From Rallus limicola (Eukaryota > Chordata > Aves > Gruiformes > Rallidae): a stretch of 64,000 bases of DNA. The translations under genes were made by a program, and so were the position numbers. The notes beneath the pieces were generated by a model. The model saw nothing but the letters and a program-made list of their open reading frames with translations, made no database searches and was not told where the DNA came from. The DNA lies in assembly GCA_022605955.1 (NCBI GenBank), contig JAKCOZ010000003.1, forward strand, positions 55,428,179-55,492,178, in the 5' to 3' direction. Positions 48,583-59,547 of the stretch are shown one piece after another (within the stretch, counting starts at the first letter, position 1; each line of letters starts with the position of its first letter).

Positions 48583-49885
48583 TGGATGCTGGCAGATGTT
48601 GCGCCCATTTACAAGAAGGGTCGAAGGGAGGATCCAGGAAACTACAGGCCTGTCAGTCTGACCTCAGTGCCAGGGAAGATCATGGAACAGGTCACCTTAA
48701 GGGCTATCACACAGCACACCCATGACAACTGAGTAATCAGGCCCAGTCAACATGGGTTTCTGAAAGGCAGGTCCTGCCGAACTAACCTGATCACTTTCTA
48801 TGACAAGGTGACCTGCTTAGAGGATGAGGCAAAAGCTGTGCATGTAGTGTACCCTGACTTCAGCAAAGCCTTTGGCACCATTTCTCACAGCATTCTGCTT
48901 TAGAAACTGGCTACCACTGGACTGGACAGATGCAGCTTCTTCTGGGTAAAAAACTGGCTGTGTGGCTGGGCCCAAAGAGTTGTAAAGCTAAATCCAGCTG
49001 GAGGCCTGTCCCAAGTGGTGTTCCCCAGGGCTCAGTCCTGGGTCCAGTCCTGTTCAATATCATTATCAATGATCTGGATGAAGGAATTGAATGTTCTCTC
49101 AGTAAGTTTCTGGAAGACACTAAGCTGGGAGGAAGTGTTGATCTGCCTGAGGGTAGGAAGGCTCTTCAGAGGGATCTGGACAGGCTAGATCAATGGGCTG
49201 AGACCAACAGGATGAGGTTCAACAGGTTCAAGTGCAGGCTCCTACACTTGGGACATAGCAACCCTGTGCAGTGCTACAGTGGTTGGAAAGCTGCCTGGGG
49301 GAGAAGAACCTGGGGGTGTTGGTTAACTGCATGGTGAATATAAGGCAGCAGCATACCCAGATGGCCAAGAAGGCCAACAGCATCTTGGCTTGTATCAGAA
49401 ACAGCATGGTCAACAGGTCCAGGGAATTGATTGTGCCCCTATACTTGGCATTGGTGAGGCCACACCTTGAGTACTGTGTTCAGTTTTGGGCCCCTCAGTA
49501 TAAGAGAGACATCGAAGTCCTGGAGCACGGCCAGAGAAGGGCAGTCAGGATGGTGAGGGGTCTGGAGAACAAACCTTATGAGGAGAGGCTGAGGAAATTT
49601 GCATGGTTTAGCCTGGAGAAGAGGAGGCTGAGGGGGACCTTATCATCACCTACACCTACCTGAAAGGAGGTTGTAAAGAGGTGGGTGTTGATCTCTTCAT
49701 CCAAGTGACAGGTGATAGAACGAGGGGGAATGGGCTCAAACTGCACAAGGGCAGGTTCAGATTAGATATTAGGAAAAATCTCTTCACTAAAAAGGTTATC
49801 AAGCATTGGAACAGGTTGCCCAGGAAGGTGGTTGAGTCACCAATCCTGGATGTATTTAAAAGATGGGTAGATGAGGTGCTTTTCT
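48583..49885 (+). mobile_element. CR1 LINE fragment, sense to FGF10, lacking its 3' UTR
   Basis: About 1.3 kb of plus-strand CR1 ORF2, from TGGATGCTGGCAGATGTTGC through the RT domain (ACTACAGGCCTGTCAGTCTG, GTGGTGTTCCCCAGGGCTCA) to the last part of ORF2 (CAAGCATTGGAACAGGTTGC, TAGATGAGGTGCTT). Similarity stops at about 49885 and the CR1 3' UTR and terminal repeats are absent, so the 3' end was lost. Stops, one frameshift near 49270-49300 and a mutated catalytic motif show it is inactive. Confidence 0.93.
48930..49663 (+). pseudogene. CR1 reverse transcriptase remnant with FADD changed to FLED
   Basis: Two overlapping frames (48930-49337 and 49271-49663) together cover RT motif B ([15 protein letters not shown]) and the region beyond. 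The catalytic motif reads FLEDTKLGG at 49107 onward, where CR1 has FADDTKLGG, so the first catalytic Asp is replaced by Glu and the enzyme would be dead even without the frameshift. The second frame carries the C-terminal block [22 protein letters not shown] third frame at 49681-49887 carries the extreme C-terminus ([20 protein letters not shown]). Confidence 0.9.
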
Positions 49886-52800
49886 GAGGTTCAGGACTGG
49901 ATTAATTACATTTTGCTTCCCTTGGACTTTGTTTTGAGGGCAGTTCTAGTCCTATACCAAAGAGGATGGAGGAGATGCTGATATCATGCAGATTGGCAAT
50001 TCTATCCAACCTGGCAATGCTGATGTTTCCTATTGACAGTATACATTGGGAGATACTGCAGGACAGGGGGACAAAATAACAAAAATCTCCACTTGAAATA
50101 CTATGGAGAGAAATTAACCCTTTCCCTCACAGTTCCACACACCTAAATAAACTGAGGAGTGGTAACTGGAACTCAAATCTGTACATCTCATGGCATTTAG
50201 ACTATGTAACATTATACACTACTTAGTTATTCCTTGGTATTTTTGTTACATGTCAAGAATGTGACTGCCCATTGCTTCAAAGCTGGTAATAATTGTGTAC
50301 TAGGAGGCTACAAGACTGAACTCACAGACATTGCTAAAACCATTTTACTTTTTAAGACTGCTGTATGGAAGACATAGAAAGAATACTATTAGTAAATGCA
50401 GTATGTAAAATGCTTTGCTATAGGGGCTTTGGATCAGGATCAGGAAATGCACTTCAGCTGGATAGTATACTTCAAAGAAAAACTGCTCAGTCAAGGTTGC
50501 AAATAAGCTGATTGGGAAAGGAAAGGTCCAACACCAGTTTTCTTTGTAGAAGAGTTTGAAACTTAGAAAGGTTCTTAATGTCCATGATGGATTTTTTAAT
50601 CAAAACAGGACTGCAATTCATTAGGCCTGGAATAATGCTGTAAGACTATAAGAAACTAAAGGTTCATGTCCTTCACCATGTGCTATGAAGGTACCCTGGG
50701 CATAAGGGAGCTGGGACACTTTCTGAGTATCCTCTGCTCTTCCTGCTGATGGTCAAGCAGCACAGAGGAGGAATTTTCTTAAAGGAAGAGGGAAGATGAC
50801 AAAAATCTGGCACAAAAATTGTCAGTGGGAACTAAGCTTTGAGTATAGAAAGTGCCATAAAGTGTTAGGTACCATGAAATATCAGGTCCTATGTGTGTTT
50901 GCTATCCATTGTACCCCAACATTTATAAATTCATTTGACTTTAATCTCTCTTTGGTTCTTTGCTGCCTATAAAATGAGAATAGCAATAATTCCTACATGA
51001 GCAAGGGTGTTATGAAAACAAACTATTTGTGAAACCCACCAGTTATGAGTTCCAGGGTAAAAAAAGCCCACCAGGAGGGTAATTATTCTCTTTTTGCAAA
51101 AAGGTTTGGATATCAGGAATTGCAAGAGCAGTTTTTTTCTCTGATAAAGCATGTAATAGTGGGCTATTACTTAACTCTAGCAGACTTAGGCATTTGTATT
51201 TTGACTAGGAAAAAGCCTTAAGATTTCCCAGGGAAAAAATATAGCATCTCTTGCAAGCACTGTGTCAAGATTACTCAATATTTTTTTGAATAGCAGAATA
51301 CAGAAGTTAATGGCAAAACAGCTGCTAACTAAACAGCTTGGGTGTAGGCACAAATTTGATCTGTGCTGTCAAGCTGAGCTCTAGATCTGGTTGTGCTGTG
51401 TGAACATTATAGTTACAAGAGATGTAAAAAATTATTTTGCTTTAAAGGTACGAACGCTAGGATGTTTCAACTCAAGGATTTATATAATTTCTGTGATTAA
51501 ATAGTTCGGATATTATTGTGGTTTCAGTCTCTTAATTTTACTGTCAGGTCTGTAAGTCAAAGAAATTTGAGCATGATCTCCACCTAATACTTATTATATA
51601 TAGCTCTGTTATATTTATTTTGGAACTGCCTTAATTTCACTGAAACACTGTCTATGTGTTGGAGTTAAGCTACTGGCATAATTTGTTTGGGTTTTATATC
51701 CCTTCCTACCTTTTTTTTTAATTATTATTATTGATACTTCCCCTTCAGTGTCACAGACATTATTCTTTCAGTTTAATTTATTACAGTCACTTTTACATGT
51801 CACAACTTCTGTTTGAAATGACAGCCATCCAAGTTAAAGTCTTTTCAACTTTAGTGAAAACACATATAATGAGGCTGACACTTGGCTCATGTGGTATTAA
51901 TCTGGTCTCTTGGTCATTTCTTCAATGTCTCCTGCTGCAGTCTGCTCTCAGAAAGACGTATCTGCAGCTGGGGAATACATAAGATTAACTTCCGCCTCTC
52001 TGTGGCTTCTTGCCTCAGACCACACACCAAATAATTCCTCAAAGCATTATCCAGATTTGCTCAAAATTCACCATGCTTGCTTTATTCCTTCAGTTTTGCC
52101 ACACATGCGTTTGTGGACTCTGCTTTGCAGCTGATTCTGCTTATGAAACAGGAAACATTTTGCAAAGACAAGGATTTGGAAACAAACAGTCTTTTAAAAT
52201 ATCTATAATTTTTCTGTGGAACTCTTCCCTTCTTGGTTTTGCTGATTTTATAAATGTACACAGTACACCATAAAGATCAGGAAGATGAAATAAATATTTT
52301 TTTTAAGAAAACAAACAAACCACAGTGCTTATACTCAGGAAGATGTTTAGTGCTGTCTGAACTATTAAATTCAATAATGCTACAAAAATATTGCCACTGT
52401 TAGTTGGCTTTCATATCTAAGGATCTCCAAAACATAATCACAGTTTAAAATACTTAAAAAGGGAGGCAGAGATGTGAGGTGCAGACTCAAGAAGTATCTG
52501 TAATGATGAGCAGGAAAACCAGTAAGTAAAAACGTTTAACTACTTTCCATTACCTTCTGCTTAATACAAGCAATTAACAGCTGAGGTTACCACACCCTTC
52601 TCACTAAGTTCACGACAGGGATTGGAACATATCTATGGTGTGTGAGTGAACTTCAGTCTAGCATTTTCTAATAATCATATTTTGGGGTTTTCAACTAAGT
52701 ATTTTTTCAAGGCTTCATAATCTTTACGCTTTTCACAATAGTCAGTTGTGTGTGACTGTATACACACTCTTCATTTATAGATGTGTTTCATGGGCCAAGC

Positions 52801-54733
52801 TATGGAAGTTCTACTTGCAAAACTCCTGTTACACATTCTCAGACATGCTAATAATACAAGAGTAGATTGCATGATGATGTAATTAATATACCGCCTAAGA
52901 TGACATTTCCAAAGAATCTCTAAGGGCCCTAACTGAAAAGCATACTTATATTTTTAAGGTGTAATCCATGTGCAGCTCTATCTGAGAGCATGCTCTATCA
53001 GTGTTATGATGTCAAAGCTCTCATGATGTGAAATGTTGAGAATAAGTAGAAATCTGTGTCATTATTGCAGTATTTTGGCACAGTAGATCAATAATGTCCT
53101 CAGGAGGATCACAGCATACGCTTTACCTAGCAAAAGATGACAAATGTTGGAGGCTTCTAGATGCCTAATAACAACTTCAGTGTTTGGTCAGTTAAAGAAC
53201 TTATCTCATTCTCCTGTTCCAATAAATACCTTGATAATGAATCCTAGTTAACACGACTTTGTAGCAGTTTTAAACTTTTGCTTTTTTTATTTTTTTTCAT
53301 TCCTCATCCAAATGGTAGATTTGTTTTCTGATTTGAAGGAGAGCTGATATTCACAAGTCATATGTCACAAGCCACTAAAAGTGTCAAAATCTTACAGCAG
53401 GCCCTTGGTGGCTTGTTAATCTTTTCTTACACACCCCCATCCCCCACCCCCACCCCCCCGCTCCCTTTTTAAAGGAAACAGACTAATTCACTTAAATATA
53501 ATGAGAGCCATGCTTGCCATAGACTACTTTTTAAACAGTGTCAGTCCAAGTAAGATCTGTCTTATTTCTTCACCTCCTTTTCTTGGCTCCAACAATTAAA
53601 CACAAAGCTGAAAAATACAGGGGTTTATTGCAGAGATATTTCATATGTCAAATGAGAAATGGAGGCTGCCATTTTCATAACACAAAAATATACAAGTGGT
53701 AGGGCAGGGAAGTTTTTCTTTTCCTTTGTGCCCCCTTTCTAAATTATCATCAGCAACATAGAAAGATAAACTTCTCTGTTAAATAGGGTGTCCAGATGTA
53801 AGTTTAACCTCTTGCCCTCATTTTTCTAATTGGCTTCCATTAGGAATGAAAAGTTAAAATATCTCTAAACAAAAATAACTGATATGGTAAGGTGAACTTT
53901 TCAACTGGATTAGAAGATGTCTTTAGAAAAAGACAGTATTACTGAGTCCTGTGTTAGGCCAACAGACCACTATACTGTAATGGTACATCTATACTCAGAA
54001 CTATAACTCCATGTTTATTTTTGGTAAGTAGTGGCACAAAATATGTTGAGTTACAGGAAAAATGAAAGTAAAGAGTAGTTAAAATTCTCGTGTGTTGAAG
54101 AAAATCTAGAAATACCATGCTACACATAGATCTTGTTTGCTATTCTGTGTTAGGCTGTTTCATCTCTATAGACAACCTCATCTTGAAATAAAACTGTGTT
54201 TTTTTCCCTTCTTCAGAGACTGACACTGAGGCAAAGAGTTTAAAGACAAGGATTTTCTCTCTTTTCTCTTTTTTCAAGCTTATTGCATCATAAAACCCTG
54301 GACTGATCATTACACTCTATTTTGTGTTCAGAATACAATGGGTGATACTCATGTTCTTAATATAAATTATAATTGAAGGGTAAAGGGTTTACACTATACT
54401 GCATTACAGTATAGCAGAGTATGACTCCAACATAGATGAACATACATGACAGATTGACCAGTTTAACACCAGTTAAAGGTACACAAAGTAGAAGAAAGGT
54501 CTATGGAAGTGATTGAAAAGATGCAATAGGCAATTCTAAGGACAGAGGTATTAAAAGTCTTTTCTCTTGGTAAAAATACCTGTCAGACAGTACAGTCAAG
54601 ACAACCAGAAATGTTTGCAAATGAGTTGTTCTTAACGAGTAAATCTAGGATCTGCTGGTAACCCATAAGCTATCCTTTGTTAGAGTTTTCTAACTGAGTT
54701 TTTGTCATGAAAGGTAAATTTTTAAGAGCTGTT
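49886..54733. other. Intron 1 between two CR1 copies
   Basis: AT-rich intronic sequence without recognisable gene or large repeat. Several open frames of 60-90 codons near 51731-52273 are unremarkable. A C-rich run is at 53434-53459. Confidence 0.55.
53434..53459 (-). repeat. C-rich run (quadruplex pattern on minus strand)
   Basis: Four C runs of 5, 5, 5 and 7 are separated by one or two bases. The complementary minus strand therefore has a four-run G pattern. This is on the template strand of FGF10 and in the intron. Confidence 0.7.
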
Positions 54734-54776
54734 AATCATAGCATGGTGTGGATTGGAAGGGACCTCAGACATCATC

Positions 54777-55025
54777 TCATTCTAACACCCCTCTAAAGGG
54801 CAAGGACACCCTTGACCACTTGACCACATTTCCCCAAGTTCCATCCAAATGGGCCTGGAACATGTTCATGGGTGGGGCATCCACAGCATCTTTGGGTAAC
54901 CTGTCATAGTGCCTCACCTCCCTCATAATGGAGAATTTCTTTCTAATATCTAAGCTAAATTTACCCTCCTTAAGGTCATTATCCCTTGTCCTGTCACTAT
55001 ATGTCCTTGTACACAGTACCTCCAC
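54777..55025 (-). pseudogene. CR1 ORF2 extreme C-terminal remnant
   Basis: The frame contains the terminal CR1 block: DRTRDNDLKEGKFSLDIRKK followed by VRHYDRLPKDAVDAPPMNMF. It is equivalent to the plus-strand frame at 49681-49887 of the other intronic copy. It is out of frame with the RT remnant upstream. Confidence 0.85.
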
Positions 55026-55422
55026 ATCTTTCTTAGAAAAACCCCTCCTTCGGGTACTGACAGGCTACATTAAGGTCTTCCCAAAATCTTCCCTTCTGCC
55101 AGTTGTTTTCTCTAAAGCTGTTTTCATAAGAGAGGCATTCTAGCCATCTTAACACCTTTGTGTCTCTCCTCTAGACTTGCTTTTGCAGGTCCATGGTCTT
55201 TTTTTTACTGGGGACCCCAGAGATGGACACAATACCAGATGGGGCCTCACAAGAGCAGGGTAGAAGGGCACTTAACCTGCTGGTAATACTTCTTTTGATT
55301 CAGCCAAGGCTTTCCGGGCTGCAAGTGATCATTACCAGTTCATGTCGTCCTTATTCACCAACATCCCCAACTCCTCCTCAGTGCTGCTTTAAATCCATTC
55401 TCCCCCTACTGGGTATCTGTAC

Positions 55423-56187
55423 TTAAGATTGTACTGACTCATGTACAGGACATTGCACTTGGCCTTGTTGAACTTCATGATGTTTACACCTCTCCCTCTC
55501 ACCATGAGTGGCCCACCCCTCAAGTCTGTCACAGTCCCTCCGGATGGCATCCCTTCCCTCCATTATATCAGCTGGACCACAGAGTTTTGTGTCATCAGCA
55601 AACTTGCTGAAGGTGCACTCAGTCCCACTGTCCACGTCACTCACAAGCATGTTGAGCAGTGACAGTCCAAATACCAACCACTGAAGAACACCACTCATCA
55701 GGGGTCTCCACCTGGACATTGAACCATTGATTACAACTCTTTGAGTGTGATCATACAGCCAGTTCCATCTTTGATGAGCGGACCATCTGTCAAATCCATG
55801 TCTCATCAATTTAAAGACAAGAATGTCATGCAGGACAGTGTTATATGCTTTGCAGAAGTCCAGTAGATGACATTGGTTGCTTTTATCCACCAGCATTGTA
55901 ATCTTATCATAGAAGGTCACCAAATTTCCTAGGCATGATTTGCCCTTAGGGAAGCCATGTTGGTGGTCACCAATCACCTCCTCATTTTCCACATGCCTGA
56001 GCTGAGTTTCCAGGAGGATTTGCTCCACAATCTTACTAGGCATAGATGTGAGACTGACTGGCTCATAGTTCTTCTTTCTTTTTTTTTTCCTTTTCAAAAA
56101 TGGGGTTATGTTTCCCCAGTCAGTGGGAACTTCACCAGACTGGACACAACTTCTTGAATATGATGGAGAGTGGCCTAGCAACTTCAT
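55423..56187 (-). pseudogene. CR1 reverse transcriptase remnant, 254 codons, FADD retained
   Basis: The longest open frame in the window. Motifs in order: VPTDWGNITPFLKRK (about 20-34), YEPVSLTSMPSKIVEQ (41-56), HGFPKGKSC (78-86), motif A region LLDFCKAYNTV (108-118) and catalytic FADDTKL (196-202). The motif B region is degraded: SGVLQWLVFG stands where CR1 has [10 protein letters not shown]. The frame goes off at about residue 230. Because motif B is changed and the rest of ORF2 is in other frames, this is a decayed element and not a domesticated gene. Confidence 0.9.
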
Positions 56188-56360
56188 TCACCAATCCCTG
56201 AGCACCCATGTATGCATTTCATCTGGTCCCATGGACTTGTGCACCATCAGGTTCCTTAGTCTCAGATCTGATGGGCAATTCTTCATTCCCCCAGCAGGAA
56301 CCTCTGTGACTTGAGTAGCTCTTTCTGGTGAAGAGTGAGGCCAAAAAGACATTGACTACC

Positions 56361-56869
56361 TCAACCCTTCTCCACATCCCAAGAAACTAGGTCTCCCATT
56401 TCATGCCTGAATGGAACCACATTTTTCCTCATCTTCATTTCATCACTGATGTACCTATAGAAAGTTCTCTTGTTTCTGTCAATATCCCTGTCCAGATTTA
56501 ATTCCAACAGGGTTTTACCTTTCCTGATCTGATCCCTGGCTGCTTGCACAATTTCCAGGCTACCTCTCCTTGTTTTCAACTTCTGTAGGCTTCCTGTTTG
56601 TGTTTGTCCAGGAACAGCTTGTTCATCTATACAGGCCTCCTGGTGTTTTTTCCTGACTTCCTCTTTTCTGGGATGCATCTCTCCTGAGCTTGGAGGAGGT
56701 ATTCCTTGAATATTAACCAGTTTTCTATGGTGCCTTGTCCTTCAAGGGCTTTTTCCCGTGCTACTCTACCAAAGACATCCCTGAAAAGGGCAAAGTCTGC
56801 TCTCCTGAATTCCAGGGTTGTGAGCTTGCTGTGCACTCTCCTTGCTGCCCTGAGGAACAAGAATACCAT
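56361..56869 (-). pseudogene. CR1 ORF2 segment between endonuclease and RT, broken
   Basis: Two overlapping frames (56627-56869 and 56361-56678) carry the charged linker found N-terminal to the RT in CR1 ORF2. The first has FRRADFALFRDVFGRVAREK and [13 protein letters not shown]. The second has [20 protein letters not shown] and [13 protein letters not shown] frameshift near 56650 separates them. No endonuclease domain is present, consistent with 5' truncation. Confidence 0.8.
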
Positions 56870-56898
56870 TCTTGTTGGTATTCACTAAAAATACCAAC
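56856..56898. repeat. Three interleaved short hairpins at the CR1 5' boundary
   Basis: Three mutually exclusive perfect stems overlap. AACAAGAAT (56856-56864) pairs with ATTCTTGTT (56868-56876). GAATACCA (56861-56868) pairs with TGGTATTC (56876-56883). GTTGGTATT (56874-56882) pairs with AATACCAAC (56890-56898). Loops are 3, 7 and 7 nt. The arrangement arises from repeated copies of AATACCA in alternating orientation. Confidence 0.75.
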
Positions 56899-58797
56899 TG
56901 GAGAGTGTCTGTCCTTTTGGAAGTGCACAGCCTGAACACCAGCAGATTTTGTATATGGATTCTAAATTCATAGTTTTAATTGTTTATTCTCTTAATGTTT
57001 TATTGGGGAGTGTTTAGGAGATATTAACTGAAGAAAAGTTATTCACAGAAGGGCAGGAGAAACAGGCCTGACACTGAAAAAGTGAAGAGATTATTGCAAT
57101 CAGAGAATCACTGCCAGAACTGACTGAGGTGAATTCATCCAGCAACTTGTTCTAACTCCTCTACTATGGGTAGCTAAATCTCACCAACTCTTATTAGCAT
57201 TCCATAACTTCCCCTAACCACACATCTTAGCTATACTGAGTTATATACAAGATTTCAGTCACCATGGCCGATACAATCTAAAGGAGGTGTATAACTGGAA
57301 TGTTTGGAGACCAGCTAAGCTCCACCTAGGGAGATCATATAAAGACTCACTGATACAGTTTGTTTTTTTCATAACAGGGATGCCGGGTGCTTAGAAGGGG
57401 GAAAAAAAAGTCAAAGGGGTTATTAAAAGGAGTGACATTTGATATAAAATTATTGAAATCATTCAGACTTTGAACAGACACAATTGAGTTTTGACTCTGT
57501 ACTGAAGTATTACAGACCAGGATCTCAGTTTAGCATTCCTCATATTTCTCTGAAGTCAGTAATGTAAAGTAGCTAATTATTCACACTGATTCCAGTTTCT
57601 GTCAGGAGTACCATTTCAGCACCTTATAAAAGTAATAATACCACCTTAGAACCTAGTCCAGGAGAAAATATCAGTTGATTTTATGGGTTGTGCAAATCCT
57701 GGGAAGAGTTGCAGACGTCAGCTTTACAGAGGCTGAAGTAGCTGAAGGAAAAGGTCAGTGTTGGGATAAAGAAGGAAAGGAAATAAAAAAAGAATTCTTT
57801 GTATTGCAAGCTGTGGTGGGGAGAGCACTGTGAATGCACACAATAAGCTTCTCATCTTTTGTGCACCACAGGCACCTTAGAAGTTCTGTATTCTCCTTAT
57901 ATACATAAAATTCAAAGGCAAAACACTAGTATTGGAACCATTCCTTCTGGGTAGCTTCAGCAGACAGATTCTGTGGAATAGCAGCCAATGCATGGTATCA
58001 GTGGCATCTTTAGTATACTTCCAGAATGCTCCTTCATCCACAAGATGGACACTTCTAGATGGCCTCTCCCACGTACAAACATCCCATCAGTGGGAGTTTG
58101 AGAGCTGTAGGTACCTGGGGAGTGGTTTGTGCCTCTTGGACTCAAACAGTGAAGTTTTACAAAGCCATGTAATATGTAACCAGGGAATTTATGGTACCAA
58201 AAATAAAATCTACTCACCTTTCTCTGGCTGCTTCTTTTAACATCAAATTTTGGTGGATCACTTCAAAGTGGTCAGGCAGTCCTTGTGTTCCAGAACCAGG
58301 AAGCAGTCCACATTGCTGTGTGGTTTACGATGGCTGGGGAGCTCAGCTGCTTGCAGAGCCTCACTATGGGCGTTTGTTACATGTGGTTGGTGTGCATCCG
58401 TTAATTAAAAATGTGTCAAGTTACAGGAAAGGCAACCAAGGAAAAACCTCCTGGGAGCCTTAATATAGCCCCTGTTATCATCAATGCTTGTTGTATAAAT
58501 TTGTTCAGAAGTTTATCGAGTTCAGTTAAATACCAGGTAGGTTCTGTTCACCATACTCCTTAGCTGAAGGCTGTTCCACAGTGCTGTAAGTGCTACAAAT
58601 AATTATTGTTTTCAAAGAAAGTAAGTTCATAATCATCACTCTCTCCCCACGTTTTTGCCCCAGTTAGCATCCTTAACTGCTCCGCAGCTTTTCTTCCTTG
58701 GAGTTCACCACCACGACGTATGCATAAGAGGCTGCCATACACTCTCCTTTGTTGGGTTGGATTTTTCCCTCTTCTAAGCATAATATGTTGAATTCAG
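56899..58797. other. Intron 1 between the CR1 copy and the LTR
   Basis: No gene or repeat recognised. Overlapping open frames on both strands around 57932-58463 (up to 102 codons) lack motifs and compete with one another, so they are taken as chance. Confidence 0.5.
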
Positions 58798-59400
58798 TGT
58801 CCTGGTTTCAGCTTGGATGGAATTAATTTCTTTTTCTAACAGCAGATTGAATGCCGTGTTTGGGAGTTAGGATGAAAGCAGTGCTGATAGCACCCTGATG
58901 TTTCTAATTGTTGCCAAGCAATCAAGGACTTTTTCAGTTGTTCATATTTACCTACTAACAAGAAAAGAGGGGATGCAGCCAGGATGGGTCACCCGAACTG
59001 GTAAAGGGGGTATTCCATGCCAATTACATCATGCTCAGTATAAAGGGGGACTGGTGGGAGAAGGAGCAGGTGGCTCCAGGACATGTGTTTTTTGGGGACA
59101 GTCAGGTTCTGGGACGGCTCTGGGCTACTCGGCCTGAGTTGCGTGGTTCGGTGAGAAACTGCATCATGTATCACCAGTTTCATATATTTTGTGCTCTAAA
59201 GTCCTGTTATCATTGTTAAATCTATCCTTCTGCTATTCTAGTAAACTATCCTTATCCCAACCCGCGGGGTTTTGGTTTCTTGGTTTTGGGGTTATTTTTC
59301 CTTTCCCTTCCATTCCCCCACCCCCACCCCCAACCCCCTTCCTTTTAAATAACAAGCAACTGCGTGGTGCTCTGCTCTCAGCTGGGGCAAAACCACGACA
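58798..59400 (+). mobile_element. Solo LTR of an avian endogenous retrovirus
   Basis: About 603 bp beginning TGTCCTGGTTTCAGCTTGGA and ending AAACCACGACA, the TG...CA termini and end sequences of a well-known avian ERV LTR type. Inside are the U3-like GGGTATTCCATGCC, a canonical TATAAA at 59039-59044 within CAGTATAAAG, a possible AGTAAA polyadenylation hexamer at 59240-59245 and a C-rich stretch near 59317-59340 in the U5 part. No gag, pol or env sequence lies on either side, so it is a solo LTR left by recombination between the two LTRs of a provirus. I see no clear target-site duplication (TTCAG before, CACTG after), which suggests age or rearrangement. It has the same orientation as FGF10. 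I do not assign a family name. Confidence 0.85.
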
Positions 59401-59433
59401 CACTGATATGTAGAGAACAGTGTGCTGAGACAT

Positions 59434-59547
59434 AGCACATGATCACCCTGATGGTTCTGGACATGAAGCATCACTGCTATATTCACACAGAGCACATGAT
59501 CATCCTGCTGGTTCTGGACATGAAGCATCATAGCTACATTCCCACAG
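59434..59547. repeat. Tandem duplication, two 57-bp units
   Basis: Unit 1 is 59434-59490 and unit 2 is 59491-59547, both starting AGCACATGATCA and ending CACAG, with about seven differences. The unit length is a multiple of three, so a minus-strand frame reads two 19-residue repeats (MLHVQN...DHVLC). Nothing suggests that frame is a real gene. The array begins 34 bp after the LTR. Confidence 0.9.

Larger units (their letters stand above)
54734..56870 (-). mobile_element. CR1 LINE fragment, about 2.1 kb, antisense in FGF10 intron 1
   Basis: The longest CR1 copy here. The plus strand begins with AATCATAGCATGGTGTGGAT and GGAAGGGACCTCAGACATCA, the antisense 3' region, and proceeds through the ORF2 C-terminus, the RT domain and the segment N-terminal to RT. 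The very terminal repeats are eroded. The 5' limit near 56870 is approximate and coincides with a cluster of small inverted repeats. It keeps the longest open RT frame of the five copies (254 codons) but is broken by stops and frameshifts. Confidence 0.92.

Noticed and set aside
55423..56187. Idea that the 254-codon RT frame is a domesticated host gene
   Set aside because: Motif B is degraded, flanking ORF2 segments are in other frames, and the element has normal CR1 flanks, so it is simply a less decayed copy.
57932..58463. Overlapping open frames of 90-102 codons on the plus strand next to the solo LTR
   Set aside because: Considered as possible ERV internal coding remnants, but no retroviral motif is visible and the frames conflict with a minus-strand frame of similar length.
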